Source: Armatimonadota bacterium
Lineage (GTDB): Bacteria; Armatimonadota; Armatimonadia; Armatimonadales; Armatimonadaceae
DNA length: 15,184 nucleotides
Assembly: GCA_014381035.1 (NCBI GenBank)
Contig: JACMIS010000943.1
Location: forward strand, 1-15,184
Direction: 5' to 3'
Below the pieces are notes generated by a model that saw nothing but the letters and a program-made list of their open reading frames with translations, had not been told where the DNA came from and did not search any database. Made by a program: the position numbers and the translations under genes. Of this stretch, positions 7,763 through 14,288 are shown one piece after another (within the stretch, counting starts at the first letter, position 1; each line of letters opens with the position of its first letter).

Positions 7763-8467
7763 TTAGTACGCTCCTTCCGCCTGTACGACCGCCCGGAATA
7801 CCCGGAGTAAGATAGAAAAGTCCGTGGATGTGCTGCGCGTTCGGATGTACTCCAGGTCGCTGTCCAGCCAGCGATCAAAGCTCATCAAGGACCGACCGCG
7901 CACTTCGCGCAGGCAGATCAGCCCTGGCGGAACCGATAATCTTTCCATCGGGTAGTGGGGGCATGCCGCGATTTCGCTGGGGAGATGCGGGCGAGGTCCG
8001 ACCAGGCTCATGTCACCGATGAAAACGCTGACCAGTTGGGGCAGTTCATCCAGAGAGTAGCGACGCAGGATCCGCCCGACAGGCGTAATGCGCGGATCAT
8101 CCTTCATTTTAAAGATAGGACCAGTGGCCTCATTCCGCGACAGCAAACTCGCTTTGATCGCGTCGGCGTTGACGACCATGGAGCGGAATTTATAGAAGCG
8201 GAATAGTCTACCGTCTTGCCCGACACGCAGCTGCCAATAAAAGATAGCTTTGCGGTCGTAGGCATATATTAAAGCAGCGATGATTGCAAACAGTGGGAAA
8301 AGTGAAACGAGAAGAACGCCAGCGATGATTATATCTGCCGCCCGCTTCACCAGTAGGTAACGAGCTATCTTTGCACCGTGGTTCGTGCTACTCTCCGCCG
8401 ATTGAAAAGTGCTGATTCGATACTCTTGAGAGCCAGGAATGCTCGCCCCTTTTCCGATACTGTGCAT
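7763..8467 (-). CDS. Polyprenyl-phosphate sugar-1-phosphate transferase (bacterial sugar transferase, initiating enzyme)
   Basis: A 234-residue monotopic phosphoglycosyl transferase of the WbaP/PglC type. It starts repeat-unit synthesis by moving a sugar-1-phosphate from a nucleotide sugar to undecaprenyl phosphate. Residues 42-70 form one hydrophobic segment with a central Pro (P58, S-L-F-P-L-F), typical of the re-entrant membrane helix. Then follow R-V-G-Q-D-G (81-86), F-Y-K-F-R-S-M (91-97), D-D-P-R-I-T-P-V-G (123-131), the catalytic D140-E141 in S-L-D-E-L-P-Q-L, and D-M-S-L-V-G-P-R-P (152-160). The usual P-G-x-T-G-L-W-Q-V-x-G-R-S is here P-G-L-I-C-L-R-E-V-R-G-R-S (181-193), a notable change. 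It lacks the long multi-helix N-terminus of WbaP. It is first in the operon; GAGG lies 7 nt before the ATG. The choice of sugar (hexose, GlcNAc or bacillosamine type) is open. Confidence 0.93.
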   Translation of the reverse strand: MHSIGKGASIPGSQEYRISTFQSAESSTNHGAKIARYLLVKRAADIIIAGVLLVSLFPLFAIIAALIYAYDRKAIFYWQLRVGQDGRLFRFYKFRSMVVNADAIKASLLSRNEATGPIFKMKDDPRITPVGRILRRYSLDELPQLVSVFIGDMSLVGPRPHLPSEIAACPHYPMERLSVPPGLICLREVRGRSLMSFDRWLDSDLEYIRTRSTSTDFSILLRVFRAVVQAEGAY

Positions 8468-8505
8468 GAAGAAACCTCGATTCTGCCGTTGTCACTGGTG
8501 TGCGA

Positions 8506-8519
8506 GGAGGTTACCCTCC
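8506..8519 (-). promoter_or_regulatory. GUAA-tetraloop hairpin in the operon leader
   Basis: Read on the minus strand this is GGAGG-GTAA-CCTCC, a perfect 5-bp stem capped by a GNRA-type loop. It sits about 40 nt upstream of the first gene's ATG and would be inside the leader if transcription starts near 8555. The GGAGG arm is anti-SD-like, so the hairpin could affect ribosome access or mRNA stability. It is not followed by a T run, so it is not an intrinsic terminator. Confidence 0.4.
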
Positions 8520-8561
8520 GGGAAGTGTCTACCCGCTTACTTGCGGTCGCTTGCTGGGAAG

Positions 8562-8570
8562 ATTGTAGCA
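8562..8570 (-). promoter_or_regulatory. Candidate extended -10 promoter of the polysaccharide operon
   Basis: The minus strand reads TGC-TACAAT, matching an extended -10 element (TGnTATAAT with one change). The sequence 17 nt upstream (TACTGC) is a poor -35, as is common with extended -10 promoters. Transcription would start near 8555, giving a leader of roughly 90 nt before the ATG at 8467. A second possibility, TATAAA or TATGAT at 8607-8618, also lacks a good -35. Confidence 0.35.
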
Positions 8571-8605
8571 TTGGCGCGAATCTTGCAGTATCGGCACGAA
8601 GAGCG

Positions 8606-8645
8606 AATCATATTTATAACTTTCGATAGATAAAAAAATCATATT
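8606..8645. repeat. Two 9-bp direct repeats, three helical turns apart
   Basis: AATCATATT occurs at 8606-8614 and again at 8637-8645, a start-to-start distance of 31 bp. Relative to the proposed start near 8555 the copies lie roughly 50-60 and 80-90 bp upstream, a usual range for activator sites. The surroundings are AT-rich, so chance similarity is possible. Confidence 0.3.
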
Positions 8646-8795
8646 CGGCGTGATAGCATGAAGACGAGCCGTAAATAGCGGTTCAAAATCAGGACAGGAT
8701 TTTTCGTCCATCCATTCAGTACCCGCCCAATCCGTTCTTTCTACTTGGTGATTTCTCCTAAATACGATGTGCTGGCGGCTCGACTGGGAACAAAC

Positions 8796-8819
8796 CAGGC
8801 ATATTTACCGATATGCCTG
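8796..8819. repeat. Perfect 9-bp inverted repeat, candidate operator
   Basis: CAGGCATAT, 6 nt, then ATATGCCTG. The arms are perfectly complementary. There is no T run on either side, so it is not an intrinsic terminator. The near-mid intergenic position suits a dimeric regulator site or a cruciform; the binding protein is unknown. Confidence 0.45.
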
Positions 8820-8825
8820 CAATAA

Positions 8826-8876
8826 TTCGGGATGACTTCTGGTTGCGCCTGGTGCGCAGCCGCGAACATTCCCGAA
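8826..8876. repeat. Nested stem structure (outer 7-9 bp, inner 8 bp)
   Basis: The outer arms TTCGGGA (8826-8832) and TCCCGAA (8870-8876) are exact complements. They extend by TG/CA if one T is bulged. Inside, GGTTGCGC (8841-8848) pairs with GCGCAGCC (8854-8861) across a 5-nt loop with one G-T pair. The arrangement looks like a folded RNA or single-stranded-DNA element. I recognise no known riboswitch, attC or repeat family in it. Confidence 0.4.
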
Positions 8877-9103
8877 GGCGGTGCGTTTAAATGTCGGGGC
8901 TATTCTTTTTGAAATGTCTCAGATGTCATGCCGCCTCCCAAAACAGAGCAGCACATTCTCGCATTCGTTTTTCGCCGCGGTGGTCCGGACCGTATTGTCG
9001 TGCCAATACCCATCCACCGCTGTCGCGAAATGTCATCGAACATATCACCCGACGGCTTTAGGACCCGCCATCGATCTGCCCCCCCGATACAACCCATAAC
9101 ATT

Positions 9104-9134
9104 TTGTTTCGTTTTCCGTAATACCAGGTATAAT
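9104..9134 (+). promoter_or_regulatory. Candidate sigma-70-type promoter toward the two-component genes
   Basis: A consensus TATAAT stands at 9129-9134. Upstream, TTGTTT (9104-9109) is 19 nt away, and a weaker TTTCGT at 9107 is 16 nt away. The transcript would carry a leader of about 340 nt before the kinase ATG at 9479, so a nearer promoter may also exist; I found none with good boxes. Confidence 0.3.
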
Positions 9135-9144
9135 TACTTGCTTG

Positions 9145-9164
9145 CTTGTACGCACAAGTTTTTT
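9145..9164 (+). terminator. Small hairpin with a T6 run, possible attenuator
   Basis: CTTGT (9145-9149), ACGC loop, ACAAG (9154-9158), followed directly by six T. The stem has only 5 bp with two G-C pairs, so it would be a weak intrinsic terminator. It lies about 10 nt after the TATAAT candidate and could only cut short transcripts from that promoter. Confidence 0.2.
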
Positions 9165-9465
9165 GGATAATTAGTGGTGCAGTATTATTCATCTGCAATT
9201 AAATCCCTGAACCGGTCATCAAAACCAAACATTCGGGGCTGATAAAACGATTTATTATCGAGATTGGACAGGGCACGATCCGTAGAAACCTATGTCACGC
9301 ACAGTTCCCGGTCGCGGCGTAGGACCAGTCACATTAGCCGAGACACTTCCCTGTGTCAACGACGCATCAATTGGAAGGGTATATCCCCGATATAAACACA
9401 GCCGAATAACAAATCGAAGCGATTTGATCAACATAGTCCCTATCACTCAAAATCTCGTACAAAAC

Positions 9466-9471
9466 AGGAGG
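9466..9471 (+). promoter_or_regulatory. Strong ribosome binding site that fixes the kinase start
   Basis: AGGAGG with a 7-nt spacer before the ATG at 9479. It settles the start of the kinase against later in-frame ATG codons such as those for M66 or M71. Confidence 0.7.
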
Positions 9472-9478
9472 TTTCCCA

Positions 9479-10870
9479 ATGCAGGAAACGTCATCACAAG
9501 TATTGCTGTCTGGATCGTCTCATGTACCGATGAAATCACGTCGGTGTTTTCCGCTATCTTTGAACTCTTTGCAACATCGCCGGGAAAAAACGGCTCGCCG
9601 CTCGCCGCGCACAACGGACTCGTCGCCGCGCACGAGCCCGGTAACCGGCGAGTTGGTCACCTTCGCCGACCAGATGCTCAGTCGCCTCATGACGATCCGC
9701 CCCGGATCGTCCTGTATTCATGCGTCGGTCTGGATGTACGATGTGGCTGCCGCCTTGACCGAGCTCCTCTCGTTCCGCTCTACGGACTCCTATCATATGC
9801 CAGGAAAGGGTTTTGAAGCCCTGCCCCGCGCCGTGCTTCTGCATATGCACCGGTACCGCCGCCCCAACTCAATTCCCACGCCTATCCGGTACCGGGACGC
9901 CGACGGGAGTTCTATTTTCGTCTTATACAGCACCTGTCGCGACAGAAAAACGGGTTTTGTCATCCTCCGCCATCGGGAGGAGGTTTGCTATTCGGAGATG
10001 GAAATGGCTGCGTTGCAATTCGCCGCGGACGCAATCATCTATAGCGTCCGAATGCTACGCTCTGCCGAAGAGTTGCAACGCAAGGCGCGGCTCGATGAAC
10101 AACGGCGTATCGCGCGTGAACTACACGATACGATGGTTCAGGATGCGACCGGCGCGGTCCTGCAACTTCAGAACGCCAGTCTATCCTTATTGGCGTCGGA
10201 CTTCGACCGGGAAAATGTCGTCGGCGATTCGTCGGAGGCGCAGCATCACGTCCAGCTCGCATCACGAATGACGCGCCGCTTGATGGAGCAGTTGCGCACG
10301 ACTATGTGGCACCTGCACGATACCGAGGCAGGGGATGCAAACGACACCATCTCCGCCGTTGAAGAGGAAAGTTTCACGCAACGTGCCCGGGTTACGGCTC
10401 GGCTCGCGTTGGCTCCGGTCAGCCACCGGACAACAATCCATTTCGAGGTGATCGGTGAAGAAGTGGAGGTTCCGCAGAATGTGTCCCGCGAACTGAATCA
10501 AGTGCTTGCGGAAGTTCTGACGAACGTAGCTCGACATGCGAACGCGACCCGGGTCCGCATCGTGTTGTCGTTCCAAAATTCCGAGATGCGACTCACCGTT
10601 TCTGACAACGGGTGTGGGTTCGATAAGACTCTTCGCCTGTCGAAACCGCGACCCGATGGGAGCGGTTTCGGATTGATCGGAATGCGCGGCAGGGTCGAGT
10701 CGTTACAGGGTGACATGCACTTGACCACTCAGATCGGTAAAGGGACTCGGGTGCGGATCACAATACCTCTGTCACCGGGTTCCTTGAACCATAGCGACAC
10801 ACTGCGACTGGAGTTCGTTCCTAACCGCAGACACAATCATGGTGCTCGTTCCGGTAATCACGATGCGTAA
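9479..10870 (+). CDS. Soluble NarL-type sensor histidine kinase (GAF-like, HisKA_3, HATPase)
   Basis: A 463-residue kinase of a two-component system. Residues 1-55 are Ser/Arg-rich and probably disordered. Residues 60-195 look like a GAF-type sensory domain. The dimerisation/phosphotransfer domain has R-R-I-A-R-E-L-H-D-T-M-V-Q (209-221), with H216 as the likely phosphate acceptor, typical of HisKA_3. The ATPase domain has the N box E-V-L-T-N-V-A-R-H-A-N (345-355; N349), the G1 box D-N-G-C-G-F-D (376-382), and G-S-G-F-G-L-I-G-M-R-G-R (394-405). There are no membrane segments or signal peptide, so it should detect a cytoplasmic or diffusible signal; the ligand is unknown. About 30 residues follow the usual end of the ATPase fold. 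Its partner lies 69 nt downstream. It is divergent from the polysaccharide operon, so regulating that operon is plausible but unproven. Confidence 0.92.
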   Translation: MQETSSQVLLSGSSHVPMKSRRCFPLSLNSLQHRREKTARRSPRTTDSSPRTSPVTGELVTFADQMLSRLMTIRPGSSCIHASVWMYDVAAALTELLSFRSTDSYHMPGKGFEALPRAVLLHMHRYRRPNSIPTPIRYRDADGSSIFVLYSTCRDRKTGFVILRHREEVCYSEMEMAALQFAADAIIYSVRMLRSAEELQRKARLDEQRRIARELHDTMVQDATGAVLQLQNASLSLLASDFDRENVVGDSSEAQHHVQLASRMTRRLMEQLRTTMWHLHDTEAGDANDTISAVEEESFTQRARVTARLALAPVSHRTTIHFEVIGEEVEVPQNVSRELNQVLAEVLTNVARHANATRVRIVLSFQNSEMRLTVSDNGCGFDKTLRLSKPRPDGSGFGLIGMRGRVESLQGDMHLTTQIGKGTRVRITIPLSPGSLNHSDTLRLEFVPNRRHNHGARSGNHDA

Positions 10871-10939
10871 TCTATCATAGCCAGATTGGTTGCGATATCC
10901 TGATTCACTGTCTTTACGTGGGAAGGCATACTACATCTA

Positions 10940-11608
10940 ATGACACTAAATAACTCCGACGTGGACGAGAGCGCGGAGAGTTCAGCGGGCAAGCTGATAC
11001 GTATCCTTATCGCGGATGACCATTATCTCGTCCGAGCCGGGCTTACGTCACTTATCAGCCGTAACCCTCAGATGAAGGTGGTCGCGGAAGCCACGAACGG
11101 AGCGGAAGCAGTACGTGCCTACCGGGAACACCGCCCGGATATAGTCCTCATGGACCTCCGTATGCCGATAATGGATGGGCTGGAGGCGATTGCACAGATA
11201 CGCGCCATTAACTCCGGGGCGCGTATCTTGGTGCTGACATCTTTCGACGGGGACGAATATGTTTACAAGGGGTTGCAAGCCGGCGCACGCGGATACAGCC
11301 TGAAAGGGGCTACAGCCGACGAGCTTTATGAAGCGATTACGGCAGTCTCCGCCGGACAGCGCCGGATCCCGCCGGAGTTGACCGCCAAACTGATCGAACG
11401 AATGAACGGCAATGATCTAACACCCCGTGAGACCGAGGTGCTCAAATTGATCGCGACCGGGAAAACGAACCATCAGACAGGAACCGAACTTTTTATCACG
11501 GAAGGGACCGTCAAGACCCACGTCAACAATATTCTGACGAAGCTTAACGCACGCGACCGAACCGAAGCGGTGATAATAGCCCTCAAGCGAGGGCTGATTA
11601 CTCTCTAG
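10940..11608 (+). CDS. NarL/LuxR-family response regulator
   Basis: A 222-residue DNA-binding regulator, partner of the kinase just upstream. Receiver domain: acidic pair D26-D27 (L-I-A-D-D-H), phosphate acceptor D72 (V-L-M-D-L-R-M-P), T100 (L-V-L-T-S-F-D) and K122 (S-L-K-G-A). The C-terminal LuxR-type helix-turn-helix spans about 160-215, with L-T-P-R-E-T-E-V-L-K-L-I (160-171) and I-T-E-G-T-V-K-T-H-V-N (186-196) as recognition region. All phosphorylation residues are present. The segment T-N-H-Q-T-G-T-E-L (176-184) varies from the common N-x-E-I-A-x-x-L. The start is ATG 10940; the only purine-rich site, GGAAGG, lies 13 nt away, which is long, so expression may depend partly on the kinase message. 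It ends about 120 nt before a convergent gene, with no clear terminator between. Confidence 0.94.
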   Translation: MTLNNSDVDESAESSAGKLIRILIADDHYLVRAGLTSLISRNPQMKVVAEATNGAEAVRAYREHRPDIVLMDLRMPIMDGLEAIAQIRAINSGARILVLTSFDGDEYVYKGLQAGARGYSLKGATADELYEAITAVSAGQRRIPPELTAKLIERMNGNDLTPRETEVLKLIATGKTNHQTGTELFITEGTVKTHVNNILTKLNARDRTEAVIIALKRGLITL

Positions 11609-11729
11609 AGTGAGTCGCGGGAAATACTTCCTGTCTATCGTCGGCGTTGTTCTATCCCGGCTCCGCCAATAATCGCTGTAAACCAGACCGCCCGCCCTTA
11701 GCACGAAGCAGTAAGGCGAGTAGCCACAC

Positions 11730-12488
11730 TTAGAACTTCGCTCCGAGACCCACCGTCCACTCTTTCGTGCGCTGGAATTCGGGAGATTTCTCGCCATTCT
11801 GGTATTCCGTGACCAGAGAGAAGGTCTTTTGTGGATTCAATGGAATGGTCAATGCTACCGTCTCGTAGGAATGATCGTTGAACCCCGAGTTTAGCGGACG
11901 GTAGCTATGGTGTACATACTGCAACGTCACCGATTGGTAAGCGAGTCCGGCAAGAAAGTCGTACCGCAAGTAGTTGACGTTCTTATTGGTCGCGCTCGCT
12001 GATTCGCGAGCGATGGAACTAAATTCCGCCGCGAGACGAGGTAAAACATAAAATCGCAGGTCTTTCTGATTTACCATCGCTTTTCGTGGCAGATATTGAC
12101 CGGTGATTAGATTGCCGAACCGGAGTTCCGGTTCCCACTGGATCAAGCCGGTCAAACCATCCACGTTTGTCACCGAAGTCGGTTTCACCCCAGTCTCGGG
12201 GTCCGCCTCACCCTCTATCGTCTTCCTGCTGAACTGGTATATCGGTGAAACCGTGATCAGTTGGGACCCAATAAAACCCAGCAACGGTTTTTCCACCGGC
12301 AGGAACAGATCGCCCGTCAGGAATAGTTGCGTCAGTCTATCCTTCGCGTCCGCATCATGTTGCACCCCGAAGCCCAGATTCATCACATTGATGGTGCGCG
12401 TGAACGACTGGCGACCGGGGCGGATATTGACACGGAGCGCGATGTTGGCGTCCGTCACATCGTCCTCGCCGTTGTCAGAAACTGCCAT
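11730..12488 (-). CDS. Outer-membrane beta-barrel-like protein fragment, 5' end missing
   Basis: A 252-codon frame. From about residue 12 it alternates polar and hydrophobic residues in strand-like runs, such as A-N-I-A-L-R-V-N-I, Q-L-F-L-T-G-D-L-F-L, D-F-L-A-G-L-A-Y-Q-S-V-T-L-Q-Y and F-S-L-V-T-E-Y-Q. It ends in W-T-V-G-L-G-A-K-F, and a C-terminal Phe is typical of outer-membrane barrels recognised by BamA. There is no signal peptide, which such a protein would need, and the first 10 or so codons overlap the end of the regulator gene in another frame. The homologous part therefore seems to begin near 12460, and the ATG at 12488 is probably accidental. I do not recognise the family. It is most likely the 3' remnant of a longer gene; a real short barrel protein or an assembly join are alternatives. 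Confidence 0.55.
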   Translation of the reverse strand: MAVSDNGEDDVTDANIALRVNIRPGRQSFTRTINVMNLGFGVQHDADAKDRLTQLFLTGDLFLPVEKPLLGFIGSQLITVSPIYQFSRKTIEGEADPETGVKPTSVTNVDGLTGLIQWEPELRFGNLITGQYLPRKAMVNQKDLRFYVLPRLAAEFSSIARESASATNKNVNYLRYDFLAGLAYQSVTLQYVHHSYRPLNSGFNDHSYETVALTIPLNPQKTFSLVTEYQNGEKSPEFQRTKEWTVGLGAKF

Positions 12489-14146
12489 CGCACCGTCTCG
12501 CCCGTTCGAAAGGGTGCCGTATCTCCGTCAAACAACACGGTGACAAAGGAATGCCTTCGAAGATCTTCCAGGGCGTTCACCACCGGCATCCGCGCACTCT
12601 CTTTTTCTTCACACACTGCTTCCGCCGCTGTAAGGCTGAATGTTCCCTGCAACAGACACAATCGGCTAAACACCGTTTGCAACTCCGGTGCGAACAGATC
12701 AAGGCTCCATTCCAGTGCCGACTGCAGACTGGCGTGCCTCTCGTCCCCCTGGGTTTGCCGTGTGGCAAGGAAACGCAACCGGTGCATGAGTTGCCCTTTG
12801 ATTTCAGCAGCCCCTAAATCCGCAACACGAGTCGCTGCCAACTCGATGGCAAGCGGGATCCCTTCCAGAAGGCGGCAGATCTCGGTAATCTCCGTCGCCC
12901 CCTGTGCGATGCTTCCCGAGGACGATACATTGACCGCACCTTCCCGTGACGAACCGGCGACAGTTAAGGCAAAACCCGGTCGTACGGCACGCGCACGATC
13001 CAGAAACAGAGCGAGTGCCACCCCTTCCGGCAAGGGCAGGAGGAGCAGTTCCTCCACCCCAGTCCGATTCAGTTGAATCCGGGATGTCACCAAACATCGT
13101 AATCGGGAGCACTGGCTTAGTAGGTCCTCAAGAACCATGTCCCCCCCGGCGATCTGCTCGAAATTATCCAGTATAAGCAGGGGGACCGTTTCCGTAGACT
13201 CTCGTAATCGGGAAAGCACGATATCACGCGGCTCCTCGGTTTCTGAAGCGAGGTCATCATCGGTACGTCCCACACTCAGTTCCGAAGCCAGCGTTTCCCA
13301 TAGTCGCGCCGCGTCGGTCACGGATGCCAGGGAAAGGAAAAGGGGCGTTATTCCTTCCTTCAACGCCCCCACGGTATGGACTGCTTCCCGGACCAACCGC
13401 GTTTTCCCGATGCCCCCCAACCCGCGTATGATCAATAATCGTCCTGTTTTCTCCTTTATCCACGTACGAACCTTCCGCAACTCTTCGTCCCGGCCGTGGA
13501 ATCCCTCTTCGCCGCGCCCGGGACGGGTATCACCCGCATCTTGTCTCCGGGGCACTCCCACGCTGCTCGGAGTTAGGAGATCGTCTCTTTCCGGAAAGCG
13601 GCGTTCCAGTTCTGTTCGGTACAGTCGTGCCGCTTCCGGCATCCCGATCATGTCGAGGCAACGATACAGTTGTAACAGGGTGTCGGCCAGTCGTTCGCGC
13701 AGACGCTCCCTTTCCTGAAGCACCCAATCCTCGAATGACCCCGGGAGAAGGTCATCACGATACAAAGCGACCGCGGCTTCCAGATAGGGCAACCGCGCAG
13801 ACGGACCCGTCGCCCGGGCTGCCGCCCGTAACGCGCTTTCGAACTCCGCGACATCGCACGTCACATCGGACGATAGCGCGATCTGCACGTTGTCAGGCGT
13901 GTGAAACAACCCAGGCCAGGTCGCCTTCCGAAGAACAGACAGTTCGTACCGGAGACGCCCTCGTTGCCGCTCGGGGTCTTCCTCGGGCCAGAGCACCTCG
14001 GCGAGTTCTTCCCGTGAATGGACACGGTGTAGCGGACTTCCGAGATACGCTAAGAGTAAAATCCCTTTCTGTGTACGAAACCGGTCGATAACCATCTGCC
14101 CATGACGGATGCGGGGGGCTCCTAATAATTCGATGCGCCATGACAT
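12455..14146 (-). CDS. SARP/BTAD-type regulator with NB-ARC ATPase, C-terminally truncated
   Basis: A 563-residue transcriptional regulator. Residues 1-95 form an OmpR-like winged helix (S-W-R-I-E-L-L-G-A-P-R; later L-R-Y-E-L-S-V-L-R). Residues 97-190 are the helical bacterial transcriptional activation domain (E-R-L-R-E-R-L-A-D-T). An ATPase module follows: H-G-R-D-E-E-L (217-223), Walker A G-L-G-G-I-G-K-T (242-249), Walker B L-L-I-L-D-N-F-E (323-330), the V-T-S-R sensor (353-356) and the L-L-E-G-I-P-L-A-I-E-L helix (426-436). Such proteins normally continue with a long TPR region, often to 900 residues or more. Here the frame stops just after V-R-W-Q-F-L-T-T-A-R, where relatives read like L-E-T-I-R-E-Y-A. 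The ligand-sensing part is therefore absent. It overlaps the barrel fragment by 34 nt. The ribosome site is poor. Its regulatory target is unknown. Confidence 0.88.
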   Translation of the reverse strand: MSWRIELLGAPRIRHGQMVIDRFRTQKGILLLAYLGSPLHRVHSREELAEVLWPEEDPERQRGRLRYELSVLRKATWPGLFHTPDNVQIALSSDVTCDVAEFESALRAAARATGPSARLPYLEAAVALYRDDLLPGSFEDWVLQERERLRERLADTLLQLYRCLDMIGMPEAARLYRTELERRFPERDDLLTPSSVGVPRRQDAGDTRPGRGEEGFHGRDEELRKVRTWIKEKTGRLLIIRGLGGIGKTRLVREAVHTVGALKEGITPLFLSLASVTDAARLWETLASELSVGRTDDDLASETEEPRDIVLSRLRESTETVPLLILDNFEQIAGGDMVLEDLLSQCSRLRCLVTSRIQLNRTGVEELLLLPLPEGVALALFLDRARAVRPGFALTVAGSSREGAVNVSSSGSIAQGATEITEICRLLEGIPLAIELAATRVADLGAAEIKGQLMHRLRFLATRQTQGDERHASLQSALEWSLDLFAPELQTVFSRLCLLQGTFSLTAAEAVCEEKESARMPVVNALEDLRRHSFVTVLFDGDTAPFRTGETVRWQFLTTARTM

Positions 14147-14152
14147 TACATC

Positions 14153-14172
14153 GTAAAGGTTCCCTGCTTTAC
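14153..14172. repeat. 6-bp inverted repeat just upstream of the BTAD regulator
   Basis: GTAAAG, 8 nt, CTTTAC, ending 6 bp before the regulator's ATG at 14146. It could be an operator for autoregulation or a hairpin at the ribosome site; on the mRNA the loop holds GGGA, the only SD-like bases nearby. Its length alone does not exclude chance. Confidence 0.3.
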
Positions 14173-14288
14173 CTGTAGATACCTTTTCGCGACTGAAAAA
14201 ATGACTATACGTTTCAAGCGTCTCTCGACCATGAAGAAAGTTCTGGCGGCACCTCTTGGTCGGGAGTCGTATGAAGCCGTGATGACCT

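Larger units (their letters stand above)
8468..9478. other. Divergent intergenic region of about 1 kb without a convincing gene
   Basis: This stretch separates the minus-strand polysaccharide operon from the plus-strand two-component pair. It is visibly richer in A and T than the flanking genes. The short open frames in it (8881-9099 plus, 8928-9170 plus, 8900-9097 minus, 9292 onward plus) carry no recognisable motifs and no good ribosome sites. It holds several candidate regulatory structures listed separately: an extended -10 box and a leader hairpin for the operon, 9-bp direct repeats, a perfect inverted repeat, a nested stem pair, and a TATAAT box followed by a small hairpin with a T run. 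No tRNA, rRNA or CRISPR array is visible. A decayed gene or an unrecognised small RNA cannot be excluded. Confidence 0.7.

Noticed and set aside
8881..9170. Overlapping short frames on both strands in the intergenic region, examined as possible transposase remnants.
   Set aside because: No DDE, HUH or other family motif could be aligned by eye, and there are no good ribosome sites.
9292..9816. 174-codon plus-strand frame overlapping the kinase start.
   Set aside because: The kinase frame has a strong ribosome site and continuous domains; this frame has neither.
11609..11729. Bidirectional terminator between the convergent response regulator and barrel fragment.
   Set aside because: Only an imperfect CGCCCTTA / TAAGGCG pairing with a long loop and no T run is present.
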